NCBI GenBank assembly: GCA_036873755.1 | Contig: JAVTVY010017500.1 | Span: 1 to 64,000, forward strand | From: Hanleya hanleyi | Taxonomy: Eukaryota > Mollusca > Polyplacophora > Lepidopleurida > Hanleyidae | DNA length: 64,000 nucleotides | Reading direction: 5' to 3' | Shown here: in pieces, positions 37,694 through 48,563 of the stretch | Position numbering within the stretch: the first letter of the stretch is position 1 | Layout of the letters: each line of letters begins with the position of its first letter | The notes under the pieces: generated by a model | The model's input: only the letters and a program-made list of their open reading frames with translations | Told to the model about the DNA's origin: nothing | Database searches by the model: none | Made by a program: the position numbers and the translations under genes

Positions 37694-38215
37694 GAAATCA
37701 TCGTTGGCAATGGTCTAAAATAGTCTACACACCATGATCAACCATGGTTTAACAATGGTAGTTCCATGGTCTACAGACCATGATCAACCATGGTTTAACA
37801 ATGGTAGTTCCATGGACTACAGGCCATGATAACGATGGTTTAACAATGATAGTTCCATGGTCTGCAGATCATGATCAACCATGGGTTAACAATGGTAGTT
37901 CCATGGTCTACAGACCAAGACCAACCATGGTTTGACAATGGTAGTTCCATGGTCTGCAGACCATGATCAACCATGGTTTAACAATGGTAGTTCCATGGTC
38001 TACAGCCCATGATCAACCATGGTTTAACAATGGTAGTTCCATGGTCTGCAGACCATGATCAACCATGGTTTAACAATGGTAGTTCCATGGTCTAGAGACC
38101 ATGATCAACCATGGTATAACAATGGTAGTTCCATGGTCTAGAGACCATGATCAACCATGGTTTAACAATGGTAGTTCCATGGTCTACAGATCATGATCAA
38201 CCATGGTTTTTCTAT
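37694..38215. repeat. 46-bp tandem array, about ten units, hairpin-forming
   Basis: Units begin ACCATGGTTTAACAATGG and recur every 46 bp at 37741, 37787, 37833 and so on to 38200 (about ten units, the first and last degenerate). Each unit contains the hairpin CATGGTCTACAGACCATG and the palindrome ACCATGGT. Related ATTTCCATGGTCACCATGAG sequence precedes the array at about 37625. No spacers differ as they would in a CRISPR array; it is a minisatellite. Confidence 0.9.
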
Positions 38216-39356
38216 GTTAGTCCTTGGTCTTGCCTTTGCCATTTCGTCTTTTTGATGCAATTAAAACAATAAATGGAATAAAGTTTCCACTCAAGAAAAT
38301 TGCAAAATAAGAAAAATAAAAATTTCCATTCCTTGCTCAGTGAACTTTACACATAATACCCTAAAAATTGTAAAATATGTCATTTAGAGAATGTTATGAC
38401 ATTTTATAAATACATACATGTATTTGAACTATAAACACATAACACATGTTTTATTATTAACACTCATATGCATATATAGTTTCAGTATTGGTCTCTATAG
38501 ATATAATCACCCCAACTTGCAGCACATTTTATGGATCCTATTTTCCGTAGAAAAATTGACAAAATATTTGTGGAGCCCTTGTTTACTAATAAAGTTGTCT
38601 TCTCTATACCAGTAATTGGTATAATTTTATTTTAAAAGTGTTTCTTCTCTAATCGTGTCAATCAAAACTTAGAGAAAAGAAATTGCAGAAATCCTTTGCA
38701 TTCCAAATGTCCATGTTTTTGACCGTCAAAACAGAGAAAACCGAGAAATGAAAGTAAATTTTTTTATATTTACCAAATATATTCTGGTACATGTATGTGA
38801 GATTTTGTTACAACTTTTCAGACATTTTCATTCTTCATTTTGCATATAAGAATTCATTAAACCCACATGTACTTATATAGTTCAATTAAATGTTCAACAA
38901 TACGCCAGTTTTGACATGTTATTATTTTTGGAGATTGTTTATGACCACCTGTATGTTGAAGGAAGAAAAACTACAAAACTATTCTCTATAAAGAGTGCAT
39001 TCTATTCTTACTACTTTTTGCGATTCAACCACACTGATTTGCTAATTAATGTTGTTTTGTGTTCGTTATGTTTTGTATATTAATGTCAGTGCTATCAAAT
39101 TAACTGTTTTTGTCCTGTATTCTTCCCCGATGGGAAAAGAGTGTACATAGCTGTGTATTTGACATGTGCCTGTGTGACTGTGACGTCACGAACATGTAAC
39201 ACTGATTGGCTGCAGCGGACCAAATTTGTGCAGTATATCTAGAGATATATAAATGTACATATATATATATATTGTATATCTGTGTAAAACATGGTATCAG
39301 TATGATATGTAAAGAAGAGTATATACCAAGATGGCGAGAAATCTCTCACTACGGTC

Positions 39357-39362
39357 AATAAA
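39357..39362 (+). terminator. Distal poly(A) signal AATAAA
   Basis: AATAAATATTTTG follows a U-rich 3' UTR-like stretch and precedes the Polinton inverted repeat by about 200 bp. It is a candidate end for the meteorin-like transcript. Confidence 0.35.
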
Positions 39363-39567
39363 TATTTTGAATTGAAAGTCCAGAATTTGTTGTACTTGTG
39401 ACCCCAGCCTATCTCGCTTCTCGTATTTTCCACATTCCAAGACTTTAAAATGCAAAATTATGGGGCACATATCAATCTGGGAACGTAAGAGAGGGTGTTG
39501 GAAACTGTGGTCTTGCATGTTTGAGATTGCTGAGCCAGAGTCTATATACTCAGGTATGAAAGGCGAT

Positions 39568-39966
39568 AGTGCAATCTAATTAAAATTAAATCCTATCTCC
39601 TCCCCCATTTGGATATGTCACTTGAAGGATCTAATAGGCTTACAGTAACCAATCTTGAGAAAGCTTCATAGTAATTGAAAGGAACATTAATGATTGAGAT
39701 GTTTTGGTTGGCTCAGCCGAAATAGACGCCGGGCTCTAGGGATGTCTTTTCATGTTGCCGCGGTCCCGACATTGTCGCACCATAATACGGAGTAGATATA
39801 TGGACTGGTCGTTGGTGAAAACATAGGGATAAACGGACATGCTGACCATATTGGCCTTCCCGACTGCAAGTGGATTAGTCCAGCGACTAATTGAAATTAG
39901 TAAGATCCTATATAGAGACATATACGATTGGGGAATATTGATAGGATATTAATTTATTAAGATTGG
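39568..39966 (+). mobile_element. Polinton terminal inverted repeat, left
   Basis: Begins AGTGCAATCTAATTAAAATT, consistent with the AG start usual for Polintons, and ends near TTAATTTATTAAGATTG. It pairs with 57334-57803 at roughly 80% identity by eye, including TCTTTTCATGTTGCCGC and CACCATAATACGG. The ORF at 39736-39921 is a by-product, mirrored in the right repeat. Confidence 0.8.
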
Positions 39967-40726
39967 GTGATAGTGATGAAATGGTTCAACACCACCCCAC
40001 ATCTCTCACATCAGCAGTATACAAACCGCAAACCTCCCCGCTCAGATGGGTGAAAAGTGCACCCCTATACCCTGCTATCCCATAGGGATCGAGTGGCATG
40101 GTTCTAGGAACCTCTCATTGGGTGCTGTTGAGATTTGACCTTGAATGAGTATAGAACATGTCCTCTAGTCTCTGAACTACCAATCCACTGGTTATGTTCC
40201 TTAGACATGACCCATCTCAATTAGGCTCGCGATTTACAGCAAGCAACAACAGTTGATTCACTCATGGATACCAAGCAGTGGTTCGGAAAAATACTGGAAG
40301 AGTTCACAGATCTACTTATTAGAGTCGACTCGATGAGGGTGGTGTGCTATCACCTAGTATTATTGGTATATGACAGTCATCCTTGATGCTCAGGCCATCG
40401 ACCATGAGCGATTACCATGGTTCGTCTGACAAAGCCGAGCCATGGCAGAAGACGAATCCGTCAAGACTAAGATCAGTTGTTTATTAACAGATTTTTCGAA
40501 AAGCCTTCGCGAGCACATGACCTTTCCGAATAGCCCCTATTTGAAAAAAATAGAAGCCAGCAATTTGTCGTATATTCAATCTCCTTTGAACTCAAGTGGT
40601 GAGTAGCCGTGATTGTTTTGACTGGAGAGATGCCTACGTATCCTTTCTGCGATCACATCAAAGAGACCGTTCTACAGCGTATTCCCAATATAAAGTCCAG
40701 AAGTCGGCTTGTCTGTGTACCCAAGC

Positions 40727-40810
40727 GAGCCAGTGTATCAATCGATAGGTTACGGTTGATACACTGGCTTGGTTAGTTACCGATAGCAGTTATAGATATA
40801 AATAGCTCGA
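40727..40810 (+). promoter_or_regulatory. Hairpin followed by a TATA box inside element A
   Basis: A 13-bp inverted repeat GCCAGTGTATCAA ... TTGATACACTGGC (about 40732-40770) stands upstream of TATAAATAGCTCGAGG (near 40796). The pair looks like a core promoter pointing right, towards the coding-like stretch at 40.9-41.3 kb whose DNA is related to 62915-63190 of element B. Function is inferred only. Confidence 0.35.
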
Positions 40811-41232
40811 GGGGTTTCCACTAAACTGAACCAATCAGTAAGCGCACTGAAGCAGCTCATCCGGCCAATCCGCAGCTAGGTTTGAATTTCATCGCCTGTC
40901 GGACTACCTTTGAAATCGACATCGGGTGTCAAAGCGAAAACCGCAGGCTTCAGATACCGACGCGCTAATTCAAAACAACCGCTGGGGATGAGATGTACGG
41001 GATTGTATAATAGACCAAACGACTCGAGAACTCATCCGAATCACCAAAACGGTCCAGGTAAACCCTCTGCGAGGATTTAAGGATTATCTGGACATGTGCA
41101 GATGAAGCTGTGGAGCCGCCCTGGATATGTTTATTGTCTTTGTGTGTCGGTCATGTTAGCTCACTGATGTTAAGCCATCGCCGTCAAAGGATGGGGTGGT
41201 CTGTCAGTTTGGTGACAAAAACGTGACATTGG

Positions 41233-41628
41233 TCATCGTCTCCACGGTACATTGGGCGTTGGAAGTTCTGTGCCCATGCTAACGTGTCGAATGTCTCGTT
41301 CTGCAGGAGGACTGTCTCCAACGACGCACGATTTGTGACAATGTAGGTTGGGCAAAGACGCAGATGTTGAGCTAGGACAGTAATACCGCAGTTGATCTGT
41401 CTCTTTATGGCGTAAAAGGTACCCGAAACCTAGATTGAAACGGAAGGCAGAGGGTTGATCTTTGAAGATCACTTTGACGTAACTGCTTAGTTGGACGAGG
41501 TCGATGAGGTAGACATTGTAGAGGTCTTGAATAGGGCGGTGGTGATGAAAACACTGACAGGTCGTAGGCCAATGGGGACGGCACATCGCCATCTCTGGAT
41601 GGGCAGTAATCCAGACCACAATCCCCAC
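41233..41628 (-). pseudogene. Polinton polymerase-associated ORF, N-terminal fragment (element A)
   Basis: An open stretch of 131 codons contains blocks I associate with the N-terminal region of Polinton polymerase-type proteins: a YN-x-YLIDL segment, a DQPSAFRFNLGFGYLLRH block and a following RYY. Upstream it reads like the RRHW / CFHxxRP segment also present in element B at about 62.68-62.75 kb, which supports homology of the two copies. The conserved exonuclease and polymerase motifs of family B polymerases are not seen; only 1.6 kb of room is left before the inverted repeat, so the gene is truncated. Its final part is out of frame with the family. It is a remnant and not expected to be functional. 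Confidence 0.55.
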
Positions 41629-42009
41629 ATGTATGCCTCAGTGCCTCCTGGAGTAACTGTTGATGGCATTGTAAATTATCCAGGCGATTAAATGATATAT
41701 ACCAACAGATCGTACTTTTAGACTGAATGGAAGGTGGACGGCTGTAATCCTCGATGCTAGAGTCGATCTATACGGGCTCTTCCGCCCTCAAACGTACATG
41801 GCGTATACTTTGGTGACGCTGCAACTGTAATTTGAAATGGTGTCCACATTCTTCACTTCCCTTCTTTACTGCTGATCCATAGTGAAACAGATCGTGCAGC
41901 TATACTGGGCGACAGCACCATGATGACAGATTCATGACGCGGTGCAGTCGCATAAATGGCTTCGAGCAGGACCTAAAATTGAATATCTTGGTTCAAACGA
42001 CTGAAAATA

Positions 42010-42520
42010 AACTTATAAAAATCTTTCAGATGACCATTTTTTCTGGGTCAAAAACTTCAAAGAAAAGGCCGGTGTAGCTCGCGCCAGATGTTGTTTAATG
42101 GACATTTCTTTTAAGAGGTAGCGGTCTTACATGACCAGATCCGCATGTAGAAGATTCGTGAGATCTGTTCGCTGAAAACCCCCGCCGTTTCACACAAAGG
42201 GAATTTTATACAGTGTCCCGGTAGAACAAGGGCGCGGTCAAGTGAGACATTCTGGCGTCTCGACCGTACAACAGCGTTTAGATGTAGGCACCATACGCGA
42301 ACGTTTTGGTCGATGCGTTCCACATTTACCTGCTGGAACATAGTGAAGCCAGAGATTTACTGAACCACCGGGGCATCGTTCTCGAGGTTGGTGCCTTTCC
42401 CATTGACGACCTTGGTCTTGACGTACAAGTAGGTGTAGACTAAATCCACGTACGCCTGTCGCCTTTAATGACGAACTCGATGGGCCCGTGATGCTGGAGA
42501 GAGCCTGATGTTCCACTCAA
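42010..42520 (-). pseudogene. Polinton capsid-type protein remnant (F54H12.2-like; element A)
   Basis: Coding similarity moves between all three minus-strand frames. One frame starts near 42516, a second reads MFQQVNVERIDQNV from 42341, and a third carries short blocks of the family's later part (..LTAPLFYRD.. near 42.25 kb). These correspond to the 'GPVNLxLxSxFxQVDV' region and following blocks of the Polinton protein family annotated as 'uncharacterized protein F54H12.2-like', which I take to be the major capsid protein. At least two frameshifts and several stops make it a pseudogene. A more legible N-terminal copy is at 60507-60950. Confidence 0.6.
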
Positions 42521-43262
42521 TGGCCATAGATAGCGCTCGTCTGGGTCGCGGGTACGTTCGTTTGCTGGTGGGGGGACACGAAGCTGGATGGAGGAAGGCC
42601 ATGTTAGGTATTCGATATACGTCGTAGCTTGGTCGGAGATTGACTGGTGCGAGGCCTCGGGGAAGAGAAAGGGTTCTTTAATTTCCCATGACCGCTTGTT
42701 CTGCTTGGGCGTCTAAGTCGCTTCCTGCATAGAGTGTATGCATATCTCGCCTAGTAGCAATTTGCTAGATTCTGAGTAAAATGTGACGAGTTCAATAAAT
42801 GTTACAAGACATTATTACACAAAGTTAAAACACGAGACCACCAAGAGCTTTCACTCAGAGCTAATCAGATTTGACCACACATATCGCACGCTAACAGGAA
42901 AATACGAGTGTAGCGTGTAATTTCGCTTGTCTCGGGGCTAGGGATCGTATTACCCTCATGTACTTCGATCTTCATGACGGTCATATGAAGAGTCACAATC
43001 ATAGCGTGACTGAGATACATCATTCTGTAGATAACGACTTTTATAACCAAAATTCTGTTGATCAGCGATACGAATTTGACAATTGGAATATCAGGTCTTG
43101 CCGGCACCACAGGTCTTGCCGGCTCTCTTGCAGGAAACTGGCCTATGTCTGTTTGTCTGTATTATGGACGCAGACATTCGTATATAGACGACGGCTGAAT
43201 ATTGAATAACGGACTCGACGCTTGTATTTGAGTGCCCCTCGACGGGGTCACCGTTGACCGCA

Positions 43263-43510
43263 TCATCCAGCGCTTGCGCACGTCTTGTTTCCCGACCACT
43301 TTGACCCTCGCGTCACAAATGAGAAGAAAGTATTGTCAATTCTTCCGAGTTGAATACGTGTACTGCTAAAGACGGACAGGTGTAATAGGCCACATAGCTG
43401 TGCGCATCGCCCGGGTGAGGCACCACCTTCATCATGTAAATTACAACGCATATAAGGGAAGTGGGAAGAGGTGCCGGCATACTGACAGAGCCACATGACT
43501 TCACAGTGTA
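43263..43510 (-). other. Unrecognised coding-like stretch in element A
   Basis: Two overlapping minus-strand frames stay open here (63 and 77 codons). By position, between the conserved ORF and the capsid remnant, this is where element B carries its minor-capsid-type gene, but I see no residue blocks that match, so no identity is given. The neighbouring interval 42.55-43.25 kb holds nothing recognisable apart from a 2x repeat of CAGGTCTTGCCGG near 43095. Confidence 0.25.
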
Positions 43511-43973
43511 GTGTTCCGGTTAACCTATTCTAAAGCACATACCAAGAATCTAACGATTCATGATAAGTGTTGTATCTCAGGTACGCTTTTATTGTACCTG
43601 TTCATATGGCAAAGTTGGGCGATCGGGTTCGGCGAAAATTAATTGTCAGCACCACAATGAGATCGATCGTCCGATGTCGTCCCTTATATCACTTTGATGG
43701 TATCCTTCTGTCGGACTAGTAGATAGAGCACGTGATTAAAGCTTTGCGTGACTTGATCTGCGTATTGGCCTTTTACTGGACAGACATGGAGCAGGAGGAG
43801 GGGGAGGGGGGAGGGGGGCATTGCTATCCCCGAAGACGTATGTGTCGATCACCTCCTAGCAGATTAGACTGCGTATAACCCCACATTCAGATCCATGGTG
43901 GTTTTGGTCCGCTCGAAGGCACGTCAGAAGTTGCTCCTGAATGATAATCTCAACAGCTGCTTCAACGTCAGGT

Positions 43974-44481
43974 TCATACTCCATGTAAGGACCATGAGAC
44001 AATGCATACAATAGCCAAGTCTGGGTACAACAATGTTTCTAGAATTTCAGCTGCGCAAAGACTCATACAATAGCTTCCCACATCTAGTATCTCCCCAACG
44101 TCATGTCGGTTCTGGACCAGTAGTTCGCCTCGGTCGTTGCACGACATATTGGAATATTCTTTCAACCGCTCCAGCAACAAGCCCTCCGCCTCTGGAACGA
44201 GGCAGGTAGGTTTTCACGACTTCGTCCTCGACCCGGGCTAATAGTGGTACACCTTGTAACGTTGACTGCGGAGCGAGTTGTGGTGGATGGGCGACTGACG
44301 GTGAGGTCGGTCCAGCTGAGGGTCTCTTGTCTGGCCCATAAACGTGATATACACATGTACCGCTGGAGCGCCTGATTGTATTTCTCACTATCCCTAAAAC
44401 TCGCTGTTGTAAAATCGCGTGTTTAGCGCTTTGACAGTAGGTGGAATCGGGTACGGAGATTGCAGAGTTTGAAGCAGGCAT
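43974..44481 (-). pseudogene. Conserved Polinton ORF of unknown function, remnant (element A)
   Basis: Two minus-strand frames together cover a protein with a linker-like, P/S-rich first part (KRPSAGPTSPSV) and a C-terminal block reading LLERLKEYSNMSCNDRGELL. The latter resembles the 'L..L..NP.ISWNDRGELV' block of a conserved Polinton protein found next to the integrase in many invertebrate copies. A frame change between the two parts shows that it is broken. Its role is not established; its place directly after the integrase fits the usual order. Confidence 0.5.
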
Positions 44482-44793
44482 GGTCCACCAAAAGCCAGAT
44501 GTTCGTATGCATCATTATTGACCTAGGCGTCCACTCAGTACGTGGCCTAGTACGAAAGCAGTAAAAGGCGCACAGATTGTACCGAGAAACCCGCCTTTCT
44601 GTATGATCTTTATCTTCTGTGCTTGGACTCACTCTTCTATCAGGGTACGGAAATCTTATGCTTGATCAACTGGGTGTTCTGAGCCGGAGTCAGATCACAC
44701 ATAGACAGCACACGAGGGCAGAGTTCGTCAGAGTCCACGCACAATGGTCCTGACCAAGACAGGTGGGACTGCAATTAGTATCGGGGCGTGGAT

Positions 44794-45560
44794 TCATACT
44801 TTCTTGCTCATGACGACATGATGCACTTGGTTGCCACTCTGTAATTTATATGTACGTGGGCGTTTCAGGTTTTGGGTGGGGTACAAGGCGGCACGCACCT
44901 GGTTTTCGTTGCGCTTGGTGACTTTGATGGGACCCTCTGGGTACTGCGGGAGTAGACCCGATAGCGGGTACGTAGACGAGTTTCGGAGGCACATCGATAT
45001 GTACAATTTTTGTACATCGTTCTGTACATTGATTGTTCATCCGTTCATTGAATATGCGATTAAAACTTTCGACGACCGAGGTCTTGGTCTGCTTTCACGC
45101 GTGGAGGAAGAACATATTGTGGTTTATCAGAAACTGTTGGAAAGGCCTGTTGAGGAATTCTGTTTGTAAATACAAAAGTTTGTGCCCGGTCTTGAAAATC
45201 TACTTGAACGCGTTGATGAGATTCTCCCCCATTTTCGTCCGGATGGACACGACCCAGTCATAGTTCGACAGGACATCGATCCAAGTCAAGATTTACCGGT
45301 TACCATCGTTGTATTCAGCAAACGCACTCCTGCCGACCAAACTCGCATGCCATTGGCTGTTCATGCTGTCGACGATGAGCCAGTTACATGAAAAATGGGG
45401 TCGGGCAGCTCTTGGGAGTTTAACCAGGTTTGGAATTGAGATTGGCGAACCGATTGGAGTTTGGCAGCTCGGTAGAGAACTTTCGCCCCACTATACGCTT
45501 TCGTACTGAGGACTAAAACAATTTGCCCAACACCTTCTCCCAGCGCTTCATAGTGACTAC
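44794..45560 (-). pseudogene. Polinton integrase (rve type), broken (element A)
   Basis: The enzyme would cut and join the element's ends (DDE-type retroviral-like integrase). In order on the minus strand: an N-terminal YSG..LYRAAK block (about 45.5 kb), the lead into the catalytic core (VDSMNSQWHASLVG, then FAEYNDGN, about 45.33 kb), TWIDVLSNYDWVV, LQTEFLNRPFQQFL (about 45.16 kb), KTSVVESFNR (about 45.07 kb, with the catalytic glutamate) and a C-terminal PRTYKLQS block (about 44.83 kb). The first aspartate position is changed (HASLVG), and the bases normally coding the second aspartate, just before TEFLN, appear to be missing. Stops and frameshifts separate the blocks. It is therefore inactive. 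Confidence 0.7.
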
Positions 45561-45578
45561 CTATGAGGAACTCGGGCT

Positions 45579-45848
45579 CTATCCTGTATTTCTTTCTTGT
45601 ATCAGAATTCCTTCACTGATAATGTCCTCTGCCATTATGTCGTCCATGATCAATTCGTCAGCTGACCGATCGTCTTCAAGTGGCAATTCGGCAACATCCG
45701 GTACGGTATCTTCGAAGGCGGACGATAGATCAGGATTAAGGGTGAAATGCATCGTACTCCCATTCATGCGAGCCATTTGAACAAAGAAGGGGCCGCGCCG
45801 GACGTACACATCGAGCCACATGGGTGAGATGGCCGTCGAGTTTACCAC
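45579..45848 (-). pseudogene. Small acidic ORF preceding the integrase (element A)
   Basis: An 89-codon open frame contains FTLNPDLSSAFEDTVPDV and is rich in D and E (DDR...DELIMDDIMAEDIISEG). A diverged copy of the same DNA lies in front of the integrase fragment of element B (about 58985-59100, LHPDL then SAFELVVPKVDNV). Conservation of position and sequence in two copies suggests a real Polinton gene; I do not know its function. The open frame ends just before the integrase remnant. Confidence 0.45.
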
Positions 45849-47942
45849 TCAACATCCGTTTGGATTTGGCCAAACCACAACGGGACAGCCGATTGACAGT
45901 CGTATACATCCCCGATGATCTCAACTCGGTTTATCATACACCTGTAGGAAGATAAGAAAAGCGTGTGCGATATGCTCCGTCATCATGTTGTGGCCTAGTT
46001 TAGAGCTGCAACAATGCTCGTGGTGCCCACATATGAACCGGGCATGGGACTTTTATAGCGTTTTTACATGCGTCCTACGCTGCGATCCGCACTCGTAGGG
46101 CCTACACTCCACTTTGAGGGCTTTCCGATGACATCATCCTAAGGTTACACCAAGAGCTTTACTAGAATCCCCGGGTCTTGTACAGCAAATACTATTTTTG
46201 AAATGCCAAAAGTTCGCATTTTGAAAACACGGGAAAGAGTTAAATATAGGGTCAGTGGAGACTATATCATTCGTATTGCCGAATGAATATAATAGGAATA
46301 TAATATAAACTGCGGACAGGAATATGAAGACGGATATCTACATGTAAAGGTGTGATTCCGTTATCAGTGGCGTTACACACGAATGAAGGGCAGATTACTC
46401 ACAAAATAAACGAAATTCAAATGATTTAGTCCGGAACTCTTTCAAACTCAAATAAGATATGCTACTTTGACTGTGAAACCATATATGCAGTGTGCATCAT
46501 CTTCCGTTTTACTGTGACATCAGGAAAAGTATATATATTTCTGTTAGTATCATTTTACTGCCATGGCAAACAATCATGTTGTAATTCCTGGAATGCGCAA
46601 CATCAAGCGTTACTAGTATTGTAAGATCCTTTTCACCGACTAGTTGTCCGTGGTGTTATCGCTGATATGGTAATACTATTGACACCAAGTAACATCACTG
46701 CCCTGTAAAGTTCATTTATATTCAAATTCAAACAAAACATTTATATTTCAATGTCATTCTCTAATGGACTGTTTTGCTTGAAGGCTTAATTACTGCATGC
46801 ACAACATTTAGTTCGTGTCAGTGTCATGTCAAAGTCAGTTAGAATATAACGATAGTTGGAGCGGACATAGCCCAGGAATGGCTGTAGTCTCGAATGGCTC
46901 TGTAATCGACAGTGTAGGGAAGAACAGCCACGCCCACCTACACAGCAAAGGTTCTATAGCTAGAGCGGACACAACTTACACTAGCGATGAACTGGACCGC
47001 TACGCGGACACAATGTAATTCATATTCACGAATAACGATCATCGATTTAATAGTTTGCAATTTTGAAAGTACAAGGAACAGATTTAAGGATAAAAATGTT
47101 CCGTAAATTTCAAGCTTTACTTGCGGAAATACATTAACATCTCAAAAATAGCCCTCATCCAGCACAAAAAAGAGTTCATGGTACTCTCATTTGCTAGAGC
47201 TGTCCGATGAGATATGAATCGTGACTGTACGCCCAGTGGTTCCTGAGTTGATGTATATCAGAATTCGGGGTTAAATCATTTGTCGTCTGTTTCAAAACCC
47301 CGACCATGCGATGACACAATAATTATAAAAGACCAAAACACATACACGCTTTGCAGATTGAAATATACAAAAGAATGTAAAAGACCACAACACATACATG
47401 CTTTGCAGATCGTGCATGTCGATTATACACTTATAGCATAGGATCCGGAAACACAACACAACTGGGATATTATTAGATTCCCAGCGAGGTGGTTGCTGCA
47501 AACCGTGATCCGCCGCACGTAAGGAACATCACATGCTATAGGATGTGTTTCCGCTCACATAGTCCTCGTTGTATTTCTCTCTTATCAAGAGATTTAATAT
47601 ATATCCAAATGAAATGGATATCCCTTGAGACTACCCGCGAAGGATCACTTCTTATTTGAGGTGTTTCTCCTGGTGTTTCTGCTCGAGCTGATCTCCATGG
47701 TAACGGAAGTCATGCAGCTGACATGCGCTGTTCGGGGTTTCGGCGTGATACTGTGCTTTCAACATGGATGCTAATATGCATTCCTAGCAGTGCGATACGA
47801 GGTACTAATGTCCTACATTATCCGAGATTGTGTCGAGTGGGAGATGCATGCAGGTGAACCAGGAGAATGGGGTGTGCGTTGTCAATAATCCACTATAATG
47901 TTCGATGGATTACGGATATTTATATAGATACTCCTGGATATG
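45849..47942. other. Interior of element A, no gene recognised
   Basis: About 2 kb without a recognisable coding block on either strand. A short direct duplication AAGACCA(A/C)AACACATACA...CTTTGCAGAT occurs at about 47329-47410. The ORFs at 46815-47018 and 47292-47501 have no family resemblance. Confidence 0.5.
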
Positions 47943-48559
47943 CTATGGTGGCCCATAGGGTAAATCGACTTTTTAATATAGTTTTTTTTCTTTCTTTTTT
48001 ATACATTTTTTATTACTTTTTCTGATGTTTTGGGGAATTATCTTCATTTTTTCGCCTTCATTCTACAAACAGTTTCTAGTCTATCATATAATTTATTTTG
48101 ATTTATCTCATTCCTAGTAACGTCGTTGCTTCCAATGTATTCATCGTTTGCTTTTCACCGAAAACCAAACAAAATTCTTGGAAACGTTTTCATCGCGGTG
48201 AAAACCTTGACACCACGGTAGAAACGTTTCAATCGCGCTGCAAAGTGTTTCAACCGCTATGAAAAGTGTTTCAGCCACAGTGGAAAGGTTACGACCTGGG
48301 TGGAAACCTGAACCGCGGTGGTAAAGGTTTCCACGGCGGTGTAAACGCTTTCAAGGATTTAATTTGGTTTTCGGCGAAAAAAGGATGTAGAAATTGTGAG
48401 GACATTACGGGGAATACGAGAAATCTAAAGAGATTATTTGACAAACGAGAGAATATTTATAGAAATAGGTGAAGAAATATACCTGAAACCCCGAAATTTC
48501 ATAAAAAAAAAAAAAAAAAAAATCTAAAAATAATCGATGTCCCCTACAGCCCACCGTAG
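47943..48559. mobile_element. Foldback MITE (617 bp) with internal GAAACGTTTCAACCGCGGTG-like repeats
   Basis: Ends CTATGGTGGCCCATAGGG and CCCCTACAGCCCACCGTAG pair across the element, and the inner borders CCGAAAACCAAACAAAATTC / TTTAATTTGGTTTTCGGCG pair again. The four bases TATG lie directly on both sides (47939-47942, 48560-48563), a likely target duplication. The centre (about 48180-48355) is a degenerate array of roughly 21-bp words such as GAAACGTTTCAATCGCG. No transposase ORF. Confidence 0.75.
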
Positions 48560-48563
48560 TATG

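Larger units (their letters stand above)
35890..39380 (+). other. Probable 3' UTR or immediate 3' flank of the meteorin-like gene
   Basis: The 3.5 kb after the stop codon has no coding signal. An AATAAA at 35916-35921 lies only 27 bases after the stop and could give a very short UTR. A second at 39357-39362 ends a stretch of U-rich, UTR-like sequence. Without transcripts I cannot say which is used. The 46-bp tandem array at 37694-38215 lies inside. The small ORFs on both strands here (60-87 codons) resemble nothing known. Confidence 0.4.

Noticed and set aside
37694..38215. CRISPR-like array of palindromic repeats
   Set aside because: Units are contiguous with no variable spacers, and the context is eukaryotic; it is a minisatellite.
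44831..45391. + strand ORFs of 66-112 codons in the integrase region
   Set aside because: The integrase blocks are on the minus strand; the + strand frames are shadows.
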